Positions 35,613 to 45,075 are shown, counted from the first letter of the stretch. The stretch: 64,000 nucleotides of DNA from Streptomonospora litoralis (GCF_004323735.1 NZ_CP036455.1:2165101-2229100); one strand, 5' to 3'. Translations and numbers: made by a program. The notes: generated by a model not told the origin, from the sequence alone.

Positions 35613-38606
35613 CTACACCAGCCCCAGCTCGTGGGCCCGCGAGGCCGCACCGGCGCGGTTGGGCAGCTCCAGCTTGGCCAGGATGTGCGAGACGTGCACG
35701 CTGGCGGTCTTGGCGGCGATGAACAGTTCGGCGGCGATCTCGGCGTTGGTGTAGCCGCGGGCGAGCAGCCGCAGCACCTCGGCCTCGCGCGGGGTCAGGC
35801 CCGCTGGCGGCTCCGCCGAAGGGCGGCCGTCTGCGGCCTCCAGCGCGACCCCCGTGCGGCGCGCCAGGTCGCGGGCGCGCCCCTCCAGCACCGCGGCGCC
35901 GTGCTCGGCCGCCCGCTTCACGACCTCGCGCAACCGGTCGTCGACCTGGGCGCCGCGGTCGGCGGCCAGTGCCCACTCCGCCGACAGCAGCAGCGCCTCG
36001 GCGCGGTACAGCGGCATGCCCAGGCCGCTCCACGCCTCCACAGCGTCCCGCCACGCCTCGGCGGCCTCGGCCGCCGTCGCCCCGGAGGTGCCGCGCACGC
36101 AGGCCAGGCGTGCGCGGGTCGTCGCCCGGAAGGCCTCCTGTACCGGCCCGTCGGCACGCATCGCGGCGGCGACGCGCAGCACCTGCGCCCGCACCGCCTC
36201 GGCATCGGGCGAGCACCCCTTCGGGCGCTCGGCCACCTGTCGCAGGGTCTCGGCGATGCGGTCGACCACCATCCAGCCGTAGCCGGTGGAACGCTCGAAC
36301 TCGACGCGCTCCAGGGCCGTGCCCGCCAGCGCCAGGGCCCGGGCGAAGTCCTGCTCGGCCAGGTACAGGTCGAGCAGCGCGCCGACGCTGAGCTGGATCA
36401 TGTGGATGCGGGAGTGGACCGATTCGGGGTCGATGAAAGCCGCGCTGCGGCGGGCACCCTCCAGGTCGCCCTGGGCAACGGCCGCACGGACGTCGGCGGT
36501 GGCCAGATACATCCGGTGGGCCGGCGAGGGCGACCAGGACACGGCCCGTTCGACCAGCCTCCGGCAGTCGGCGAGGTCGCCGGTGTCGAACCGGGTCTCG
36601 GCCAGGTTGAGCGCGACGAACGGCCCGCTGGTGCTCATCAGGCCGATCGCGCGCAGCCGCTCCAGAGCGGCCTCCAGGCGGGCGCGCGCTTCGCCGTGCA
36701 GCCCGCGCTCGCGCAGGTAGTGGGCGAAGCACGCGAGGCCGCGGCACTCCAGTGTGGGGTCCTGCCGCTCGCGCGCCAGCTCCAGGCCGCGCTCGACCAG
36801 GGCGCGCCCCTCGTCGAAGCGGCCGTCGTTCATGTGCACCGTGCCCAGAGTGGTCAGCGCGTCGGACTCGGCACAGGTGTCGCCCGCCTCGCGGGAGCGG
36901 CGGATGGCCTCCGCGGCCAATTCGCTCGCGTCCAGTGCCACGGGCGTGCTGCGCTGCGATCGGCTGGTGTCGGGGCGGTCGTCGGCGATGGGCTGCTGGT
37001 GCAGCTTGACCTCCCGTGCCAGCAGGGAGAGTACGAAGCCGTATCCGGGGTCGTGGGGCGGGTGGATCGACATCGCCTCGACGAAGTCGGAGATCCCGTC
37101 TCCGTCGGAGAGCTGGGTGCGGGCCTGGCCGCGGCGCCGCAGCAGTACGGCGCGGTCGGTGCGGCTCCGCTCGTCGTCGGCCTCCTCGCCCACCTCGGCC
37201 AGTCCGGCGTCGCACAGTGCGCGGGCCCGGTAGAAGTCGCCGCTCTCCAGCGCGGCGGCGGCCGCCTGGGAGACGACCTGCACGTGGCTGTGCCCTTGGA
37301 CGCGTTCGACGGCGTCGGGCACGCTCTCCCAGTACTCCAGGACACGTTCGTGCATGCGCAGCGCCTCGGCGAAGGCGAGCGTGTCGGCGGCACGCACGGC
37401 GGCCCACCATGCGGCCTCCAGCGCGCGCGGCAGATCGTGGCCCGACCAGTAGTGGTGGGCCTGCTCCGCCGCCAGGCGGTGGAGGGGGACGACGCCGGGC
37501 AGCGCGTCCAGGGCCTCGGCGAAGCTCAGGTGCAGCCGTGTGTGCTGGCCCGGCAGCACCTCGTCGTGCACGGCCTCGCGCAGCAGCGCGTGCCGGAACC
37601 GGTATCCGGTGCCGTCGATGCACAGCGCGTTCGCGTCGACCAGGGCGCGCAGCGCGGTGTTCAGGCTCTCCTCGCCGAGCCCGGCGACGCGGGCCAGCAG
37701 GTCGTGCTCGATGTGGGCGGCGCTGACCGCGCCGATCGCGGCCACCCGCAACACCTGGCGGTGCGCCTGGTCGAGCCCGTCCAAGGAGGCCAGTAGCAGC
37801 TCGCGCGGGCGTTCGGGGATGTCCGCGCCGACGAACTCGGGACGGCCGGCCAGTGACTCGACGAACAGCGGGTTGCCGCCGCTGCGGTCGAACAGGGCGG
37901 CGGCCTCGTCGGCCTCCAGTTCGCGGCCGCGGATGGCCGCGGCCTGCTCCGCCGTCTCCTCCGGGCTCAGCGGGCCCAGCTCCAGCCGGGTGACCGTGGG
38001 CAGCCGCTCCAGCTCCAGCAGCAGGCGCCGCAGCGGGTGGCCGCGGTGCAGGTCGTCGCTGCGGTAGGTGGCGACGATCTGCACCGCCGCGGTGTCGAGG
38101 TTGCGCATCAGGAAGACCAGCAGGTCGCGGGTGGCGGTGTCGGCCCAATGCAGGTCCTCGACGAGAACGGTGAGCCCGTCGGTGCCGGCGACCGAGGCGA
38201 ACAGGCGCAGCACCTGTTCGAACAGCAGCCCGCGCGCCTCCCGGCGGTCGTCGGGCGGTGCGCCCAGCTCCGGCAGCAGGCGCGCCAGTTCCTGCGGGCC
38301 GTCCTGGGCGAGCGCGTCGAAGGGGGCGCGGCCGTGGTCGCGCAGGATCTGGCGGAGTGCGGCGACGAAGGGCGCGAAGGGAAGCCCGTCGACGCCCAGC
38401 TCCAGGCATCCGCCGGAGACCACGCGGCCGTCCGCCAGGCGGCCGGCGAACTCCGCGATCAGCCGGGACTTGCCGACGCCGGCGTCCCCGCCCACGAGCG
38501 CGGTCGCCGCGGCGGTGCCGGAGCGCGCCTGGTGCGCATGGTCGAGAAGAAGGCGGAGTTCCTGCTGGCGCCCGATGAACACGGGACTGGAACCGACCGG
38601 CGTCAT
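35613..38606 (-). CDS. LAL-type transcriptional regulator (AAA ATPase-LuxR)
   Basis: A 997-residue large ATP-binding LuxR-family regulator. The N-terminal ATPase has Walker A ALVGGDAGVGKSRLIAEFAG (~residues 34-53), TVLVEDLHWADTATRDLLVF as Walker B and LPTVTRLELGPLSPEE. The middle is a long, TPR-like helical region rich in Ala/Arg/Glu. The C-terminal LuxR HTH is LTPREAEVLRLLARGYTNAE, then VHVSHILAKLELPNRAGAAS. ATG 38606 is chosen because CATACT ends 7 nt upstream; the longer frame is a low-complexity shadow. Such regulators often control neighbouring or pathway genes, but no pathway cluster is adjacent. Confidence 0.94.
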   Translation of the reverse strand: MTPVGSSPVFIGRQQELRLLLDHAHQARSGTAAATALVGGDAGVGKSRLIAEFAGRLADGRVVSGGCLELGVDGLPFAPFVAALRQILRDHGRAPFDALAQDGPQELARLLPELGAPPDDRREARGLLFEQVLRLFASVAGTDGLTVLVEDLHWADTATRDLLVFLMRNLDTAAVQIVATYRSDDLHRGHPLRRLLLELERLPTVTRLELGPLSPEETAEQAAAIRGRELEADEAAALFDRSGGNPLFVESLAGRPEFVGADIPERPRELLLASLDGLDQAHRQVLRVAAIGAVSAAHIEHDLLARVAGLGEESLNTALRALVDANALCIDGTGYRFRHALLREAVHDEVLPGQHTRLHLSFAEALDALPGVVPLHRLAAEQAHHYWSGHDLPRALEAAWWAAVRAADTLAFAEALRMHERVLEYWESVPDAVERVQGHSHVQVVSQAAAAALESGDFYRARALCDAGLAEVGEEADDERSRTDRAVLLRRRGQARTQLSDGDGISDFVEAMSIHPPHDPGYGFVLSLLAREVKLHQQPIADDRPDTSRSQRSTPVALDASELAAEAIRRSREAGDTCAESDALTTLGTVHMNDGRFDEGRALVERGLELARERQDPTLECRGLACFAHYLRERGLHGEARARLEAALERLRAIGLMSTSGPFVALNLAETRFDTGDLADCRRLVERAVSWSPSPAHRMYLATADVRAAVAQGDLEGARRSAAFIDPESVHSRIHMIQLSVGALLDLYLAEQDFARALALAGTALERVEFERSTGYGWMVVDRIAETLRQVAERPKGCSPDAEAVRAQVLRVAAAMRADGPVQEAFRATTRARLACVRGTSGATAAEAAEAWRDAVEAWSGLGMPLYRAEALLLSAEWALAADRGAQVDDRLREVVKRAAEHGAAVLEGRARDLARRTGVALEAADGRPSAEPPAGLTPREAEVLRLLARGYTNAEIAAELFIAAKTASVHVSHILAKLELPNRAGAASRAHELGLV

Positions 38607-38613
38607 GGGGTCC

Positions 38614-38619
38614 AGTATG
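38614..38619 (-). promoter_or_regulatory. candidate -10 box for LAL regulator
   Basis: CATACT on the minus strand, 7 nt before ATG 38606; leaderless spacing. Confidence 0.35.
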
Positions 38620-38806
38620 CCGACAGTCGGGGCGATTGTGCTATTTCGATGCACGTAGGAGGTGCGGGCGCCGACGGGGTCCCCGGATCCGGAGGGACCC
38701 GCGAAGAAGGAAGAGGGAGCGGGCGACGGGAGAGCCGCGCGACGCCCGCGGCCGACCCGGCCGGATCCGGACGGAGCGGCCGCGGGCGGTAGGACCCGGA
38801 CCGCGA

Positions 38807-39055
38807 TCAGCATCGGGCCGGGACCCGGTCGCCTTCGGCGGACTCGGCGAGGGCCGCGCCGGCCGCGTCCTGCCGCCGCGGTGCGGCCGGCCCCACCTCG
38901 TGCGCCGCCCGCACCGAGGCGGGACCGGGGACCCCACCGCGCCGCCGCAGCGCCCGAGCAGCGCGCACCGTGCGGCGCAGCGCGCTCTCGCGCGCCTGCT
39001 GCCGGTAGCGCGCGATGCGGTTCTCGGCGGCCGCCTGCAGGAAGTCCGGGTGCAT
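38807..39055 (-). CDS. small basic hypothetical protein
   Basis: An 82-residue Arg/Ala-rich protein beginning MHPDFLQAAAENRIARYRQQ, a pattern seen in short actinobacterial proteins of unknown function. The first ~45 residues predict as one amphipathic helix; the remainder is Pro/Ala-rich and less convincing. A strong site, GAAGGAG, lies 7 nt before the ATG at 39055, which is the main evidence that it is expressed. It sits between the LAL regulator and a divergent secreted-protein gene. No function is proposed. Confidence 0.6.
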   Translation of the reverse strand: MHPDFLQAAAENRIARYRQQARESALRRTVRAARALRRRGGVPGPASVRAAHEVGPAAPRRQDAAGAALAESAEGDRVPARC

Positions 39056-39383
39056 GAGGGGCTCCTTCGAAGGGAAGTGGAACGGGCCGCCGGTCCGCCG
39101 GTTGCGGGCCTCGGCCCCGGTGATCACCACACTTCCGGTAAGACGGATGCGTGCACATCGGGTGAATGCCTTATCCGCGGGCCTTACCCGCCGTTCTCGC
39201 ACGCAGGCGCCGGTGGCGGCGGCTAAGACGGGTGCTCCGGCGGGGCGGCGACCGGGCGAGCGGGGAGAGCGGTATCACTCTCCGTAGGCGTGTCGTTTTC
39301 CGTTTCCGGATGCACGCGAGTAGTTGTCGTGGTTGTGGCCGCTCGTTACGGAGAGTGCCGAGAGCGATCGGGAGTTGGTTGAC
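39056..39383. other. 328-bp divergent intergenic region
   Basis: Between the 82-residue gene and the secreted membrane-anchored protein gene. It contains a short hairpin GGAGAG-CGGTATCA-CTCTCC (39264-39283) and AT-richer sequence around 39285-39345. Promoters in both directions are expected but no convincing -35/-10 pair was found. Confidence 0.35.
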
Positions 39384-40202
39384 GTGGCCGACGGGATCGA
39401 GAACTCAGGGCGCCGCTGCGCGGCGGGACTGACCACGGCCGCCGTCGTGGTGCTGGCCGGTGCCGGCGCCCCGGCGTGGGCCGCTGCGGAAAAGGGCGAC
39501 GCCGCCGCAGCGGGACGGGGCGGGGAGGCGGTGCCCATGCCGGGCCGCCCGCACGTCCCGGCCTCCGCCGCGTTCGCGCCGGGCCTGGGGCCTTCCGTCA
39601 CCGCCGCGCTCGCGCCCGTCGCCGCCGACGGCGGCGAGAACGCCGGAACGGTCGAGGGCGCCACCCTGTCCGTACAGGTGAGCGACGACCGCGACACGAT
39701 CGCCGCCGGGGACGAAGCGACCTACACGCTTACGCTGCGCAACGAGAGCGACGAAGCGCAGGAGGCCATCGTGTCACAGCGCGTTTCGGCGAAGGCGCGG
39801 TTCGTCGACGTCGAGGGCGACGGGATGGCCACGGGCGGCGTCGCCACCTGGCGCGTTCCGGTCGAGGCCGGCGCCGAAGCCGAGCGCACCGCCCGCGTCC
39901 GGATCGGCGAGCCGGGCCAGAAGCTGTGGCGGGTCGCCACCACCGTCTGCGCCCAGACCGAGGCGGGCGCCCCACCCGTGGCGTGCGCGACCGACGCCAA
40001 CCGCGTCGAGCCCGCCGCAGGCGACAGCGCGTCGGCGGTCTCGGTGCCGCAGCGCGTGCTCACCGTGGCGAGCATCGTCACCGCGACCCTGCTCGTCCTC
40101 ACGACGGGCGCGGCGGTCTTCGTCGTGTGGAACCGCCTGCGTCTCCGCTTCGGCGCCGGACCCGCGCCCGGCCGCGCCGCCGGCGACGCCGACTCCCGCT
40201 GA
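39384..40202 (+). CDS. secreted, membrane-anchored protein with DUF11-like domain
   Basis: A 272-residue exported protein. The N-terminal signal helix is AAGLTTAAVVVLAGAGAPAW with an AXA-like cleavage (AWAAAEKG). The central Ig-like domain at ~105-200 is reminiscent of DUF11/CARDB: LSVQVSDDRDTIAAGDEATY, TLTLRNESDEAQEA and later GGVATWRVPVEAG. Two cysteines (TTVCAQTEAGAPPVACATD) probably form a disulfide. The C-terminal TM helix (SIVTATLLVLTTGAAVFVVW) has a basic cytoplasmic tail. The GTG start has GGGAG 9 nt upstream. It is a probable cell-surface protein of unknown role, convergent with tetR across repeat island B. Confidence 0.75.
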   Translation: MADGIENSGRRCAAGLTTAAVVVLAGAGAPAWAAAEKGDAAAAGRGGEAVPMPGRPHVPASAAFAPGLGPSVTAALAPVAADGGENAGTVEGATLSVQVSDDRDTIAAGDEATYTLTLRNESDEAQEAIVSQRVSAKARFVDVEGDGMATGGVATWRVPVEAGAEAERTARVRIGEPGQKLWRVATTVCAQTEAGAPPVACATDANRVEPAAGDSASAVSVPQRVLTVASIVTATLLVLTTGAAVFVVWNRLRLRFGAGPAPGRAAGDADSR

Positions 40203-40920
40203 TTCCGGCGCGCGACCGTCGGCACGCGGGGCCCGCCGGTGGCGGTGGTGGTCGGCGGGGGCGGCTTCGATCTGCTGGGCGGCCTTGTTGGTCTGCCGGG
40301 TGGCGGGTGACCTGGAGGAAACAGCGGCGGCGAGGGTGCCGGATGGCTGGGCCCGCGGTTGTCGGGTCGGGTGCTCGCCGGTGGCCCGTCCGGCGGGGGC
40401 GGCCTCGGTCTGCTGGGCGGCCTTGTTGGTCTGCCGGGTGGCGGGTGACCTGGAGGAAACAGCGGCGGCGAGGGTGCCGGATGGCTGGGCCCGCGCCCAT
40501 CGGTTCGGGTGCTCGCCGGTGGCCCGCCCGACGGGGGCGGCGAGGACGGCGGTGGGCCGGGCCGTGCGGGCGCCCGCGACCGCGCCGCGCCGTGCAGCCC
40601 CCGGCCGGTGCGGGCCTGGTCGGAACACGGCGGTACCCAGCCGGCGAGCCGGTGCCGGTATGTCCGGTATGCCGGTTCATCCGGCGATGATCGTGATCTT
40701 ATGGCCGCGGAATGCGCTTACCAGTGGCCATAAGTTCACGATAGATGGGCCAAGCGGCGCGCGGGCCCAGCCATCCGGCGTCCTCGGCGCCGCTTTTTCC
40801 TCCAGGTCACCCGCTTCCCGGCAGGCCAGCAAGGCCGCACAGCAGACCGCCCCCCCGCCGCCGCAGCCGACGCCCCCGCCCACTCGTTCGGCAGGAGGAA
40901 CGCAGGAACGTGGCGAAGTA
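40203..40920. repeat. intergenic repeat island B with 138-bp tandem repeat
   Basis: A 718-bp gap between convergent genes. A tandem repeat of exact 138-bp period covers about 40255-40560: GGCCTTGTTGGTCTGCCGGG is identical at 40281-40300 and 40419-40438, and GGGTGCTCGCCGGTGG at 40369-40384 and 40507-40522. It is followed by a copy of the conserved extragenic element (about 40562-40755) with its inverted repeat TCGTGATCTTATGGCC / GGCCATAAGTTCACGA (40691-40706, 40726-40741). A further degenerate unit in inverse orientation lies near 40760-40860. No gene is supported. Confidence 0.85.
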
Positions 40921-41490
40921 CTACCCGTCGGCGCCGCAGCCCAGGATGTGGTTCAGCACGTCGCGGATCTCCTGCGTGGAGACGCCGCGTTCGTCCAGCA
41001 GGCCCTGCAGGAACAGGCCGTCGACGGCGGCGACGGCCGCGCGCACGGCGGTGGGGTCCGAGGTGCAGCGGGCGGCGGTTTCGGTGAGGGCGGCGAGGTA
41101 GCGGCGCACCACGGGGCGCAGGGCGGGACGGCGCACGGCCAGGAGGGTGAGTTCGTACTCGGCCAGCACGCGGCACCGGTCGGCGCCGCTGCCGTCGGCG
41201 ACGACGGCGGCCAGAGCGGCGGCGACGTCGGAGCCGCCCTCGGCCAGGGCGTTCAGCTGCTCGACGTAGGTGTCGGTCACCGAGGTCAGGGCGGCGACCA
41301 GCAGGTCGTCGAGCGTCGCGAAGTGGTAGACCGCCGAGCTCGCGGGTACGCCGGCCTCGCGCGCGACCGCGCGGTGGGTGACACCGGCCACGCCCTCCGC
41401 TTCGACCACGCGCAGGGTCGCCGAGATCAGCTCGGCCCGGCGGCGCTCGCCGCGGGCCCGGCGGCCGTCGGCGCTTGTGCGGGGGTTCAG
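40921..41490 (-). CDS. TetR-family transcriptional regulator
   Basis: About 189 residues. The N-terminal HTH (~residues 28-60) is VAGVTHRAVAREAGVPASSA, then VYHFATLDDLLVAALTSV. The C-terminal ligand domain is helical and includes YLAALTETAARCTSDPTAVR and AVDGLFLQGLLDERGVS, as in the TetR_C_6-like group. No ATG, GTG or TTG lies at a sensible place before the HTH. The best fit is a CTG at 41490 whose TGA overlap couples it to the upstream SMR gene. Its operonic position with an efflux gene suggests it represses that pump. The start is uncertain. Confidence 0.85.
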   Translation of the reverse strand: MNPRTSADGRRARGERRRAELISATLRVVEAEGVAGVTHRAVAREAGVPASSAVYHFATLDDLLVAALTSVTDTYVEQLNALAEGGSDVAAALAAVVADGSGADRCRVLAEYELTLLAVRRPALRPVVRRYLAALTETAARCTSDPTAVRAAVAAVDGLFLQGLLDERGVSTQEIRDVLNHILGCGADG

Positions 41491-41810
41491 TGCGCTGCCC
41501 CCAGTTCCAGGGCGAGCACCCCCGCGATGACCAGGGCGATGCCTCCCGCCTGTATCCAGGTGAGGCTGTCGCCGAGGAACACGGCGCCGATGACCGCCAC
41601 GAGGGACACGCCCAGGGCCGCCCAGACGCCGTAGGCCACGCCGATGTTCATGCCGCGGCTGAGTACTTGGGCCAGCAGCCAGAAAGCGACGGCGTAGCCC
41701 GCCAGGGCCACCACCGTGGGCAGCGCGCGGGTGAAGCCGTCGGAGAAGCGCAGGGCGATCGTCCCGGTCACTTCGGCGGCGATCGCACCGACCAGCAGCA
41801 GCCACGCCAT
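41487..41810 (-). CDS. SMR-family multidrug efflux transporter
   Basis: A 107-residue four-helix small multidrug resistance protein (EmrE/QacE type), a proton antiporter working as a dimer in the cytoplasmic membrane. The essential Glu is at residue 13 (MAWLLLVGAIAAEVTGTIAL). Other hallmarks: ALPTVVALAGYAVAFWLLAQ, IGVAYGVWAALGVSLVAVIG and the last helix WIQAGGIALVIAGVLALELG. The ATG has GGAAAGGAAG upstream. Its stop overlaps the putative CTG start of the TetR gene. Substrates may be quaternary ammonium compounds; a guanidinium exporter is also possible in this family. Confidence 0.94.
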   Translation of the reverse strand: MAWLLLVGAIAAEVTGTIALRFSDGFTRALPTVVALAGYAVAFWLLAQVLSRGMNIGVAYGVWAALGVSLVAVIGAVFLGDSLTWIQAGGIALVIAGVLALELGAAH

Positions 41811-41895
41811 GGGCGGTCTTCCTTTCCCGAGGCCGAACAGGAAGTTGAACGTCAGTTCAACTACTTCACTCTACCGGGGGTTCGCGACGGCGGCT

Positions 41896-41901
41896 ACCGT
41901 G
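41896..41901 (+). promoter_or_regulatory. candidate -10 box for glnE
   Basis: TACCGT with 6 nt to the GTG at 41908. It supports that GTG over the GTG at 41899 and the ATG at 41932. Confidence 0.45.
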
Positions 41902-41907
41902 ATCAGC

Positions 41908-44900
41908 GTGGGGACGCGGGAGACTTTCACCATGACGGCGGGCGCCCTGGCGCGGCGCGGATTCGGGGACGGTACGCGGGCGGTGCGGCTGATGGCCGAG
42001 AGCGGGCTGGACCCCGGCCGCCACCGAGCCGTCGTCGACGAACTCGGCGCCGCCCCCGACCCCGACCAGGCGCTGCTGGGCCTCGCCCGGCAGCTGGAGT
42101 GCTGCGCCGACCCCGAGGAGCTGCTGGAGGCGCTCTGCGCCGACCCCGATCTGCGGGCCCGCCTGGTCAAGATCCTCGGGGCCAGCACCGCGCTGACCGA
42201 CCACCTGGTACGCCACCCGGGGGACTGGCGCGAGCTGCGCGGCGTCGACGCCGCACGCGCACCGGGCCCCGCCGAGCTGCGGGCGGGCATGCTGCACACC
42301 GTCGGCGCCGACCCCAACGCGAACACCGCCCCCGTCGCGGCGGAGAAGGTCGACGACCCCGACGGCCCCGCCCACGCCTTGCGGGTCGCCTACCACCGGC
42401 GGGTGCTGCGGTTGGCCGGTCGCGACCTGACCGGCTCCGCCGACCTGGAGTCCGTGGGCGCCGAGCTGGCCGACCTGGCCGCCGCCGTGCTGGAGGCGGC
42501 CCTTGCCGTCGCCCGCGCGGAGGAGCCGGATCAGGCGGCCCTGTGCCGTCTGGCGGTGATCGGCATGGGCAAGTGCGGCGGCCGGGAGCTGAACTACGTC
42601 AGCGACGTCGACGTCGTCTTCGTCGCCGAACCCGCCGACGGCGTCGAGGACGACCAGGCCATGCGCGCCGCCGCCCGCCTGGCGGCGGCGATGATGCGCA
42701 TCCCCGGTGAGACCGACCGCGAGGGCACCCTGTGGCAGGTCGACGCCGCGCTGCGCCCCGAAGGCAAGAACGGGCCACTGGTCCGCCCCCTGTCGGGGCA
42801 CGTGGCCTACTACCGGCGCTGGGCAAAGACGTGGGAGTTCCAGGCGCTGCTCAAGGCGCGCCCCATCGCCGGCGACGCCGAGCTCGGCGCGGCCTACGCC
42901 GAACAGATCGAGCCGATGGTCTGGCGCGCCTCGGGCCGCGACAACTTCGTCGACGACGTGCAGTCGATGCGCCGCCGCGTGGTGGCCCACATCCCGGCCG
43001 CCGAATCCGAGCGCGAGATCAAGCTCAGCCGCGGCGGGCTGCGCGACATCGAGTTCTCCGTGCAGCTGCTCCAACTCGTCCACGGCCGCAGCGACCCCGC
43101 TCTGCGCTCGGGCAACACACTCGCCGCCCTGGAGGCGTTGTCGGCGAAAGGCTACGTGGGGCGCGACGACGCCTCCGGGCTCTCCGAGGCCTACCGGTTC
43201 CTGCGCCGCGTGGAGCACCTGCTCCAGCTGAGCAGACTGCGCCGCACCCATCTGCTGCCCGACCCCGACAGCCCCGACGGCGCCGAGCAGCTGCGCCGCC
43301 TGGGCCGGGCGCTCGGGTACACCGCCAATCCCGTGACCGACTTCACGGCGGCCTGGCGCCGGGTCGCCGGCGACGTCCGCAGGCTGCACGAGAAGCTCTT
43401 CTACCGGCCGCTGCTGCACGCTGTGGCGCGGCTGCCCGAGGGCGAGGCGCGGCTGACCCTGGAGCAGGCCGGCGACCGCCTGAGCGCGCTGGGCTTCACC
43501 GACCCCGCCGGTGCGCTGCGCCATTTGGAGGCGCTGACCTCGGGGGTGTCGCGGCGGGCGTCGATACAGCGCACCCTGCTCCCGGTGATGCTGGGCTGGT
43601 TCGCCGACGCCCCCGATCCCGACGCCGGACTGCTGGCGTTCCGCCAGGTCAGTGAGGCGCTGGGGAGCACCCCGTGGTACCTGCGCCTGCTGCGCGACGA
43701 CGTGCGGGTGGCCGAGCGCATGGCCTGGCTGCTGGGCACGAGCCGGTACGTGACCGAGTTGCTGCTGCGCGCGCCGGAGGCGGTGGGTGTGCTCTCCGAC
43801 GACGCCGACCTGGCGCCGCGCTCGCCCCGGGCGCTCACCGCAGAGGCCGACTCGGCGCTGCGCCGCCACGATTCCGCGGAGAACGCCGTTGCCGCGGTGC
43901 GCGCGCTGCGCCGCCGCGAACTGCTGCGCACAGCGCTGGCCGACCTGCTGGAGGTCTCCCCGGTCGACGAGGTCGGCGACGCGCTGACGACGATCTCGGC
44001 GGTGACGATCGAGGCCGCGCTGCGCGCCGCACGCGCCCAGGTGGCCCGGCAGCGCGGCGAGGAGCTGCAGACGCGGCTGTGCGTGGTGGCGATGGGCCGC
44101 TTCGGCGGCCGCGAGCTGACCTACGCCAGCGACGCCGACGTCGTCTTCGTCCATGAGCCGGTCCCCGGCGCGGACGCGGTGGCGGCCACGGAGACCGCCG
44201 ACGCACTCGTGCGCGAGCTGCGGCGGCTGCTGGAGATGCCGGCGGTGGATCCGCCCCTGCACCTCGACGCAGACCTGCGCCCCGAGGGCAGGAGCGGCGC
44301 CATGGTGCGCACACTGGACTCCTACGCCGCCTACTACCGGCGCTGGTCCTCGCCCTGGGAGAGCCAGGCCCTGCTGCGCGCCTGCCCGATAGCCGGCGAC
44401 ATGGAGGTGGGCGCGCGCTTCACCGAGATCATCGACCCGCTGCGCTACCCAGAGGGGGGTGTGCACGACAAGGCGTTGCGGGAGATCCGCCGGCTGAAGG
44501 CGCGGATGGAGGCCGAGCGGCTGCCGCGGGGAGCAGATCCCACCCTGCACACCAAGCTGGGCCGGGGCGGGCTCTCCGACGTCGAATGGGTGGCCCAGCT
44601 GCTTCAGCTGCGGCACGCCCACGAGATCCCCGAGCTGCGGACCACCGGCACCCTCAGCGTGCTGCAGACCGCGGTCTCCCGTGGCCTGCTCGACGCCGAG
44701 GACGGCGCGACCCTGGAGGCCGCCTGGCGCCTGGCGGCCCGCGTGCGCGGCGCGATCATGCTGGTGCGCGGCAAGCCCGCCGACTCCGTGCCCAAGTCGC
44801 TGCGCGACCAGGCGATCCTGGCCGGAGCGCTGGGCTACCGCGACGACGACGAGGAAGAGGGCGCGGTGGGCCGCCTGATCCAGGACTACCGGCAGGCCAC

Positions 44901-44946
44901 CCGGCGGGCGCGCACGGTGATGGAACGCGTGTTCTACGACGACTGA
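41908..44946 (+). CDS. glnE: bifunctional glutamine synthetase adenylyltransferase/deadenylase
   Basis: A 1012-residue GlnE that attaches AMP to, and removes it from, glutamine synthetase I according to nitrogen status. Two nucleotidyltransferase domains are visible. The N-terminal (adenylyl-removing) one has VIGMGKCGGRELNYVSDVDV near residue 218. The C-terminal (adenylylating) one has VAMGRFGGRELTYASDADVV near residue 728. Each is followed by its GlnD/PP-type helical segment (KLSRGGLRDIEFSVQLLQ and KLGRGGLSDVEWVAQLLQ). The length is usual for actinobacteria. It is divergent from the SMR gene. Its likely target GlnA1, with a target-type Tyr402, lies 0.7 kb downstream on the other strand. Confidence 0.97.
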   Translation: MGTRETFTMTAGALARRGFGDGTRAVRLMAESGLDPGRHRAVVDELGAAPDPDQALLGLARQLECCADPEELLEALCADPDLRARLVKILGASTALTDHLVRHPGDWRELRGVDAARAPGPAELRAGMLHTVGADPNANTAPVAAEKVDDPDGPAHALRVAYHRRVLRLAGRDLTGSADLESVGAELADLAAAVLEAALAVARAEEPDQAALCRLAVIGMGKCGGRELNYVSDVDVVFVAEPADGVEDDQAMRAAARLAAAMMRIPGETDREGTLWQVDAALRPEGKNGPLVRPLSGHVAYYRRWAKTWEFQALLKARPIAGDAELGAAYAEQIEPMVWRASGRDNFVDDVQSMRRRVVAHIPAAESEREIKLSRGGLRDIEFSVQLLQLVHGRSDPALRSGNTLAALEALSAKGYVGRDDASGLSEAYRFLRRVEHLLQLSRLRRTHLLPDPDSPDGAEQLRRLGRALGYTANPVTDFTAAWRRVAGDVRRLHEKLFYRPLLHAVARLPEGEARLTLEQAGDRLSALGFTDPAGALRHLEALTSGVSRRASIQRTLLPVMLGWFADAPDPDAGLLAFRQVSEALGSTPWYLRLLRDDVRVAERMAWLLGTSRYVTELLLRAPEAVGVLSDDADLAPRSPRALTAEADSALRRHDSAENAVAAVRALRRRELLRTALADLLEVSPVDEVGDALTTISAVTIEAALRAARAQVARQRGEELQTRLCVVAMGRFGGRELTYASDADVVFVHEPVPGADAVAATETADALVRELRRLLEMPAVDPPLHLDADLRPEGRSGAMVRTLDSYAAYYRRWSSPWESQALLRACPIAGDMEVGARFTEIIDPLRYPEGGVHDKALREIRRLKARMEAERLPRGADPTLHTKLGRGGLSDVEWVAQLLQLRHAHEIPELRTTGTLSVLQTAVSRGLLDAEDGATLEAAWRLAARVRGAIMLVRGKPADSVPKSLRDQAILAGALGYRDDDEEEGAVGRLIQDYRQATRRARTVMERVFYDD

Positions 44947-45000
44947 GCCGCGGGGGAGCGCTACGGCGGCCGGGGACGGGGGACGAAAGGGGAGCGGACG

Positions 45001-45043
45001 CCGCCGGGCCGCGGCGGCGCCGCTTCGGCACCGGGCCCGGCGG
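45001..45043. terminator. hairpin between convergent glnE and membrane protein gene
   Basis: A perfect 10-bp inverted repeat CCGCCGGGCC (45001-45010) / GGCCCGGCGG (45034-45043), between convergent genes. A bidirectional terminator is likely. Confidence 0.5.
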
Positions 45044-45075
45044 TGGTCCGCGGGGTCCGCGGGGTCGGGGGGGAG

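Noticed and set aside
35508-37796. 762-codon plus-strand frame opposite the LAL regulator
   Set aside because: Shadow of a gene with clear Walker and LuxR motifs; no motif of its own.
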